64,000 nt of DNA. Source: Pseudidiomarina sediminum DSM 21906 (GTDB lineage Bacteria > Pseudomonadota > Gammaproteobacteria > Enterobacterales > Alteromonadaceae). Under the pieces are notes generated by a model, which saw only the letters and a list, made by a program, of their open reading frames with translations, was not told where the DNA came from and made no database searches. Both the position numbers and the translations under genes were made by a program. Position 1 is the first letter of the stretch, and every line of letters starts with the position of its first letter. The stretch is taken from contig NZ_KE383983.1 in the NCBI RefSeq assembly GCF_000423165.1, positions 1,102,376-1,166,375 on the forward strand, written 5' to 3'. Below, piece by piece: positions 60,198 through 64,000 of the stretch.

Positions 60198-60543
60198 GTA
60201 ACCTCTTTTTCGGTCGCATCGCGATGGTTTTGATAAACGATTGCGTTGATATGGCGCTTTTATTTAATGAACACTTATCGCCGTCATAGGAGGTCTTATT
60301 GAGTCGCCACTAGTTCACTAGACACTTAGTAGTCTCGTTTTTAAATTGTTTTAGTTTAACGGAACTTTCTACTCATAACTGCTCTGATTTTCCGGGGGGA
60401 TTACAATGATTCTACCGTCCGTCGAACCCGATTTTCTCAGGATATCTGAAATTATGCATAAAATGCTAAATTAGCAAAGTTGCAATCACATTTCTTTTCA
60501 AAAACGAGCTTATCCGCCTGTTTGTTATTCGTTCTTAGCAGAC
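60198..60543. other. Non-coding stretch at the distal end of the attC array
   Basis: No open frame longer than a few codons and no RNA gene is seen on either strand. It is A/T-rich with scattered stops. On the minus strand it lies just after the R' box of the first attC, so it could be a gene-less cassette or the flanking chromosome at the array end. A GTTAAAC (minus strand, 60354-60360) matches the R' consensus, but no partner R'' is found at attC distance. Confidence 0.6.
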
Positions 60544-60613
60544 TATAACGCCGCAGTCCACGAAGAGTTAGGGGAGCAAGCGAGTGAATTCTCCGTATAA
60601 GCGTTTTGTTATA
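60544..60613 (-). other. attC-like integron recombination site 1
   Basis: Read on the minus strand, the site starts TATAACAAAACGC and ends GCGGCGTTATA. The outer hexamers TATAAC and GTTATA are perfectly complementary (R''/R' boxes), as in Vibrio-type attC sites. Inside, an imperfect stem (CGC...TACGGAG with CTTCGTG...TGCG) with one unpaired T gives the usual long folded structure. The TAA stop of the upstream AbiJ-like gene is part of the first hexamer, a hallmark of gene cassettes. Assigned by eye. Confidence 0.7.
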
Positions 60614-61559
60614 CAAGATTCTTCTCCGCAGTTGTTAGAAAAACCAATGTAGAAGCCGTCATGTGTAGCATATATGCTACAAGATAATCTGGCACAGTCG
60701 TTGGGCTTGCTCCTTGGCCGTGACCGCTTAACTTATTTCGCCCAGTTGGAATACTGCTCTCAAGCATGCTACGTAGTGCACCTAACTGTTGTTGCCAGAA
60801 TGACGGCACAAGGTTATTCTCAAAACAAATCTGAATTAGCGCTCTTGACGTTGCATTTTTTTGATACGACCAGTTTCGTTTATCGCAAATAGCTTTCATT
60901 GTGCTTTCAAAGGATTTGAGACAGTCATTGAGAGCTTCTTTATTTTTACCATTGCGATAATGCTCGTAAGCGCTCAAATATTCCTGTTGGGCACCGTGAT
61001 AGTTTTTTTGATTGAGCAATCGTAGTGCCGGTTTAACTGCTTCAGAGTGAAGGAGCTCTGAATCCATTTTAATTATTTCGCCTTCAACAAACTGAAAACC
61101 TATACCATGTTCCTTGAACCTTGCATTTAATTCACTAACTGCTGCATCCACGTTTTCAGAAGCATTCTGCTTTCTTAAATAATCGTAGTCTCGTGTGCAA
61201 CGATCGATATAACGAAAGCTCAACTCGACTATATCTAGTTGCTTTTCAACATCATCAACTTGTAAAAGGTAATTTGCCAACTCATTCAGATACATTCTCT
61301 CCCGATGTTTTTCTGCCGTTGGAAGTTGAAACATCCCATACTCTCTACATAGAGTATCAACTATAAATTCATAAGCAGATCGGACGTTAGGCCCACAACC
61401 ATATTGGTCATAATAGTTATCATTATTTCCAAGCACATCTGTCCAAATATGAATAATTTGTACTTTCAAAGCGTGTGGCAGGGTATCGTAAACATAAACA
61501 TCCGGAACGTCACCTCTCAATGCTTTTTGTCTTTTTGAGAATAGCTCAAAGATTGCCAT
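60609..61559 (-). CDS. AbiJ-NTD4/HEPN protein (STM4504/CBY_0614 family), probable abortive-infection factor
   Basis: The 316-residue protein begins MAIFELFSKRQKALRGDVPDVYVYDTLP and continues with a VQIIHIWTDVLG stretch, a start I recognise from the STM4504/CBY_0614 family with an AbiJ N-terminal domain 4. The C-terminal half (about residues 195-310) is a helical HEPN-like domain. It carries R-N-K-L-S-G-H (Arg274 to His280), fitting the HEPN RNase motif R-x4-6-H. The predicted role is phage-triggered RNA cleavage, not demonstrated. ATG 61559 has AGGAG 5 bases upstream; TTG 61562 is less likely. It lies between two attC-like sites and is A/T-richer than the core genes. Confidence 0.82.
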   Translation of the reverse strand: MAIFELFSKRQKALRGDVPDVYVYDTLPHALKVQIIHIWTDVLGNNDNYYDQYGCGPNVRSAYEFIVDTLCREYGMFQLPTAEKHRERMYLNELANYLLQVDDVEKQLDIVELSFRYIDRCTRDYDYLRKQNASENVDAAVSELNARFKEHGIGFQFVEGEIIKMDSELLHSEAVKPALRLLNQKNYHGAQQEYLSAYEHYRNGKNKEALNDCLKSFESTMKAICDKRNWSYQKNATSRALIQICFENNLVPSFWQQQLGALRSMLESSIPTGRNKLSGHGQGASPTTVPDYLVAYMLHMTASTLVFLTTAEKNLV

Positions 61560-61619
61560 CAATGCTCCTTTTTATTAATTGCATAACACCTGCGTTTGTA
61601 GCTGATATGTTGCTCATCG

Positions 61620-61649
61620 AAAAACAAGCCGAAAACATGGGCTTGTTTT
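61620..61649 (-). terminator. Hairpin with T-run upstream of the AbiJ-like gene
   Basis: A perfect 10-bp stem (AAAACAAGCC with GGCTTGTTTT, 9-base loop) is followed on the minus strand by further T. It sits between attC site 2 and the AbiJ-like start and would stop transcripts coming from the upstream cassette. It could also be an attenuator in the leader of the AbiJ-like gene. Confidence 0.7.
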
Positions 61650-61722
61650 AAATTGAATGCTGTAAAGAATCAAAGTCTGCTCCTCGCTCTTTATTGACGT
61701 TCAGGATAGTGGCAGAAGCTAA

Positions 61723-61806
61723 AGTTAACGCCAACAGCACGCGCGGCTTCGAAATCAAGGTGCAGGCGAAACTTAGTAGGCGTCGCGGTGGCTGTGATTG
61801 TTAGAT
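61723..61806 (-). other. attC-like integron recombination site 2
   Basis: On the minus strand the site runs from ATCTAAC (a full match to the R'' consensus RYYYAAC) to GTTAACT (R', one mismatch to GTTRRRY). Inside, ACAG-C-CAC pairs with GTGCTGT, leaving the middle C unpaired, the sort of extrahelical base attC sites use for strand choice. A further GCG/CGC pair follows after another unpaired C. It begins 5 bases after the stop of the gene at 61811. Length is 84 bases. Identified by eye, not by a covariance model. Confidence 0.65.
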
Positions 61807-61810
61807 TAAT

Positions 61811-62491
61811 CTAGAAGCTCGGGCCTGATGAACCAGATGGACCTCTAGCCGAAGGTCGAGACGGTCTTAGTCGATAGTTTCGAAGCTGATTAAGCTCACC
61901 GAGGTTTTCAAACTTTGTGCCCACCAAGCGACCACGATCGTTCCTGCTATACAGAATCGAACGGAAAGGGACATCCTTCCCGTTAGCGTCGCCCCCTGCG
62001 ACGGTATTTAGGTGTTCTATGTAGCGCAGGAAGGAAGCATGGTCTACACCAACGTTGCCCCTAGTGAAATTGTTTACAAAAACTTCGTGATCATGATCGC
62101 TTGGAATAATTAGGTGAGCGTTTCGATCCCAAAGTCTGCAAACCAAATCTATATATGAATTAAACTCAATTTGAGTAGTTTTTAGGCCTTTGTCCCACCC
62201 AATAAAATGGCATTGCCTTGACAACTTAGATACCTTTTCATTTAAGGTAAAGCAAAGGTTTTCCCTAAGAGGTTTCTCCTTTTCGCGTTTATACTCCATT
62301 TTCTTTTCTTTAAACTCGATTAGCACGTTGTGTGAATCCGTACTGGCAAAAAAATCAGAAAATATTTTATCTTGGATTCCTGAAAAGTTCCCAATTACGT
62401 AACTAATGTCTGCTTCAGAATTACTATGAAAAGAATCTCTTAAGTATCCAGAAAAGAAATCAATAACCTGAGATTCACCCATTTTTCTCAT
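61811..62491 (-). CDS. Unrecognised cassette protein with a PD-(D/E)XK-like motif
   Basis: I do not recognise this 226-residue protein. Near residues 50-62 it has ASTDSHNVLIEFKEK: an Asp, a hydrophobic strand and E-F-K, the layout of a PD-(D/E)XK nuclease core (Asp52, Glu59, Lys61). A lysine/glutamate-rich helix follows. The C-terminus is a flexible R/P/S/G tail. ATG 62491 follows GAGAGGT. It is A/T-rich and lies between two attC-like sites. A nuclease or nuclease-derived role in defence is a hypothesis only. Confidence 0.65.
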   Translation of the reverse strand: MRKMGESQVIDFFSGYLRDSFHSNSEADISYVIGNFSGIQDKIFSDFFASTDSHNVLIEFKEKKMEYKREKEKPLRENLCFTLNEKVSKLSRQCHFIGWDKGLKTTQIEFNSYIDLVCRLWDRNAHLIIPSDHDHEVFVNNFTRGNVGVDHASFLRYIEHLNTVAGGDANGKDVPFRSILYSRNDRGRLVGTKFENLGELNQLRNYRLRPSRPSARGPSGSSGPSF

Positions 62492-62573
62492 GTTTACCTC
62501 TCGAAAATCTTATTTTTATATATATTTCGTGCTTGCTTTGCTACCTGTTGAATAATAGTTGCGTATCTTAAAA

Positions 62574-62586
62574 TTGCCTGAGGCAA
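62574..62586. repeat. Perfect 13-base palindrome in the leader of the 61811 gene
   Basis: TTGCCT-G-AGGCAA is a perfect inverted repeat about 85 bases upstream of ATG 62491 and downstream of the predicted promoter. It may be an operator or a short RNA hairpin. Confidence 0.5.
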
Positions 62587-62613
62587 ACATAGTTTCACCT
62601 TGAAAAGCTCTGA

Positions 62614-62642
62614 ATAATAGAGAGCATATTAAGTATGCTCAA
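62614..62642 (-). promoter_or_regulatory. Promoter with overlapping palindrome upstream of the 61811 gene
   Basis: On the minus strand TTGAGC (62642-62637) and TATTAT (62619-62614) are 17 bases apart. The inverted repeat GAGCATA-N5-TATGCTC (62622-62640) covers the -35 end and the spacer, which is the geometry of a repressor operator. No regulator gene is next to it, so the repressor would be encoded elsewhere or be the product itself. The rest of the gap (62492-62821) holds no gene. Confidence 0.5.
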
Positions 62643-62821
62643 TTAGGCTTTAATCGGAACGTAATATTCAACCTTTATATGTTATTGACAATAAACGAAT
62701 TAAATAAACAACACAATAACAAATTGCTCATTAACGCAGAGATAAATACGCGGCTTCAAATTCGCAGGCCAAAACGCTTACGAATAAAGATGAGCAGGGT
62801 GAGCGATTAAGTAAGGTAAGA

Positions 62822-62889
62822 CTCTAACGTCCAGTCTTCGCTCATTAGCAAGTATCGGCTTGGTGCCCGAAGTGGACCTACAGTTACGT
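62822..62889 (-). other. attC-like integron recombination site 3 (degenerate)
   Basis: On the plus strand CTCTAAC (62822-62828) and GTTACGT (62883-62889) flank a hairpin in which GTCCA pairs with TGGAC and CTTCG with CGAAG, with two unpaired bases (GT) on one side. Read on the minus strand this gives an R''-L''-L'-R' order like sites 1 and 2. The outer boxes are imperfect, and one side lacks the usual spacer, so it may be a decayed site. If real, it starts the cassette holding the 61811 gene. Confidence 0.45.
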
Positions 62890-62926
62890 TGAGTTTACGG
62901 GCTTTTCCGATGAAACGACTTATTAA

Positions 62927-63256
62927 GAGTTATACAAGATCCACCCCGATATGGATGTCACAACAAACCGCATTCATTGGGATAATGGCAGAGAATTTGC
63001 GGGTTTGCAGGACAAATGACCGACCTACAAGGTGACGCTAGTGTTCTCTCGTCCTGGTAAGCCAACAGATAATGCCTACATCGAGTCACTGAACGGCAGT
63101 TTTCGCGATGAGTGCCTTAACTGTCACTGGTTCGAATCGCTAACCGATGCTAAATTAAAAATCGAAGCTTGGCGCGATGACTATAACAAGAGTCGACCTC
63201 ACCGGGCTTTAAATAACCTGCCACCCTTGCAGTTCGTGGCATCCATTGAAAATTGA
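62927..63256 (+). pseudogene. IS3-family transposase remnant (OrfB C-terminus)
   Basis: A DDE transposase fragment of the IS3 family. The readable part contains WDNGREFAG (second catalytic Asp). An in-frame TGA at 63017 interrupts it, then LVFSRPGKPTDNAYIESLNGSFRDECLN follows with the catalytic Glu in YIESLNG, and the typical end WRDDYNKSRPHRALNNLPP. The N-terminal half, the first Asp and OrfA are missing, and another stop (TAA, 62924) precedes it. It cannot encode an active enzyme. Confidence 0.85.
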
Positions 63257-63275
63257 ACAGCTCAATTCATTCCTC

Positions 63276-63303
63276 GAGTGGTTCTAATAATGGGGGCCTG
63301 TCA
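63276..63303 (+). mobile_element. Possible right end of the IS3 remnant
   Basis: The segment ending CTAATAATGGGGGCCTGTCA follows the transposase remnant by about 20 bases and looks like a terminal inverted repeat of an IS3 group element. No matching left end (reverse complement) is found upstream, which agrees with 5' truncation. Identified by resemblance only. Confidence 0.35.
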
Positions 63304-63345
63304 TTGCTTCCTAGATACGAGTTTACATATAGGTTTCTAAAAAAT

Positions 63346-63675
63346 TCAGAGTGATGCTTTGAGTAGTCCATCAAGTAGAGACGTTAAGGCGACGATTGCA
63401 TAAATAGTGAAGGTTCCAGCAACTATGAGACTAAGAATATTTGCGAATTCGCTATCCTCTAGAAAATTTATGAAAAGTGGTTTCAGGAACACACCAAAGC
63501 CTTTATGCAACGATATCCAAGTATACACAATACTTATTAAAACAAAGGGTAAAATGAAATGGTTATCAGTCTTCCACCAAGCATATGTAACAGCTGCTGT
63601 TAGAGATACCCAGCTTAACCACCTAAACCAAGAATCTATATGTTTTGAGTCAAAAAGATAATTTAGAAATTTCAA
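63346..63675 (-). CDS. Hypothetical small membrane protein
   Basis: I do not recognise this 109-residue protein. It has three hydrophobic segments (about residues 17-34, 40-56 and 80-102) and two short loops. The only available start is a TTG (63675-63673) with a GAGAA-like site 8 bases upstream, so the true start is uncertain. Base composition is A/T-rich like the cassette genes and its strand is the same. It may be a further cassette whose attC was lost when the IS3 element inserted, but no attC follows its stop. Confidence 0.5.
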   Translation of the reverse strand: MKFLNYLFDSKHIDSWFRWLSWVSLTAAVTYAWWKTDNHFILPFVLISIVYTWISLHKGFGVFLKPLFINFLEDSEFANILSLIVAGTFTIYAIVALTSLLDGLLKASL

Positions 63676-63841
63676 TTTAAGTTCTCTTTAGTTGATTGGT
63701 TTCGGTTTATGATTCAATGAGTTAACTTGCAGTGTTAAGCTAGAGTTAAATATGTATCCAAATAGTAATATTCCTAATAGATAGCAAGTAGTCAACAACA
63801 AAAGTTATACGAAGTGCTGAGCGTGTATACTTGACCCACAA

Positions 63842-63868
63842 AAAAACGCACCCGAAGGTGCGTTTTTA
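63842..63868. terminator. Terminator of slyD
   Basis: A perfect 11-bp stem (AAAAACGCACC with GGTGCGTTTTT, loop CGAA) has T-runs on both strands. It lies about 28 bases beyond the slyD stop on the minus strand. The A/T-rich gap 63676-63841 before it shows no gene. Confidence 0.88.
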
Positions 63869-63895
63869 CGTTTAAAGCTGAGTAAGTCGGGCGAC

Positions 63896-64000
63896 TTAGT
63901 CGTGGTTGTGGTTGCCGTCGGCGTGAACGTGACCGTGGTCAAGTTCGCTTTGGTCAGCGTCACGTACTTCAACAACTTCAACGTCGAAGCTTAATGCTTT
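63896..64000 (-). CDS. slyD: FKBP-type peptidyl-prolyl isomerase SlyD (C-terminal end)
   Basis: Only the last 34 codons are in the window. They read FDVEVVEVRDADQSELDHGHVHADGNHNHD, matching the end of the SlyD catalytic domain and the start of its His-rich metal-binding tail. This tail is short compared with E. coli SlyD. SlyD is a cytoplasmic prolyl isomerase and metallochaperone for nickel enzymes. The rest lies to the right of the window. Confidence 0.85.
   Translation of the reverse strand, partial: KALSFDVEVVEVRDADQSELDHGHVHADGNHNHD

Noticed and set aside
60340-60520. Possible attC ending at GTTAAAC (minus strand, 60354-60360)
   Set aside because: No R'' box within the normal attC length upstream; the nearest TAACAAAC is about 165 bases away and does not pair.
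62700-62820. Possible fourth attC (TAAC near 62720 with TGCTCAT pairing to ATGAGCA)
   Set aside because: The stem is only 7 bp and no R'-like GTT box lies at the other end in the right place.
1-64000. CRISPR array, prophage or rRNA operon
   Set aside because: No regularly spaced repeats, no run of phage structural genes and no rRNA sequence were seen on reading through.

Overview
The window is a piece of a gammaproteobacterial chromosome. Gene content, protein sequences and gene order (rlmM-gcvA, ppnN-queF-syd-yqcC-truC, dapD-glnD-map|rpsB-tsf-pyrH-frr-uppS-cdsA-dxr-rseP-bamA-skp-lpxD-fabZ-lpxA-lpxB, and xerD-dsbC-recJ-prfB-lysS) fit a marine member of the Alteromonadales, and the Idiomarina/Pseudidiomarina group is my best guess. 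That placement is inferred from familiarity with the proteins, not from a search.

Positions 1-17.8 kb carry two adjoining branched-chain amino-acid catabolic clusters. The minus-strand liuR-liuA-liuB-liuC-liuD-liuE-aacS operon takes isovaleryl-CoA to acetoacetate and acetyl-CoA, then reactivates acetoacetate. A divergent thiolase (atoB) completes the route. A near-perfect LiuR-type palindrome lies between liuR and atoB. Next come an EamA transporter and an AraC regulator, divergent from a valine cluster (mmsA, acyl-CoA dehydrogenase, 3-hydroxyisobutyryl-CoA hydrolase, mmsB, an SDR) that ends in a GcvA-type LysR regulator. No separate enoyl-CoA hydratase is seen in the valine cluster.

Positions 17.8-30.7 kb hold housekeeping genes for RNA and nucleotide metabolism and several conserved proteins of unknown function. 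These are a Tex30-like hydrolase, RlmM, DUF3192, PpnN, QueF, Syd, a GNAT acetyltransferase, an Mpo1-like protein, DUF3301, DUF3549, YqcC and TruC, followed by DapD, GlnD and Map. Positions 30.7-44.9 kb form the dense translation, isoprenoid, phospholipid, outer-membrane-assembly and lipid A block. A TonB-dependent receptor paired with a periplasmic GlpQ follows, then a glutathionyl-hydroquinone reductase/pirin/quinone reductase group, tRNA-Tyr, and xerD-dsbC-recJ-prfB-lysS. prfB keeps its programmed +1 frameshift, and DsbC appears to carry a lipobox.

The accessory part is 59.7-63.8 kb. On the minus strand I see three attC-like integron recombination sites (about 60544-60613, 61723-61806 and 62822-62889) in one orientation. 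They bound two cassettes and no integrase is visible, so this looks like a CALIN (an attC cluster lacking an integron integrase). One cassette encodes an AbiJ-NTD4/HEPN-type protein (STM4504/CBY_0614 family) with an R-N-x4-H RNase motif; its stop codon lies inside the attC. The other encodes an unrecognised protein with a PD-(D/E)XK-like E-F-K strand, preceded by its own promoter with an overlapping palindrome. A decayed IS3-family transposase and a small membrane protein lie beyond, then the 3' end of slyD at the window edge. This cassette cluster, probably anti-phage, is the most interesting part of the window.
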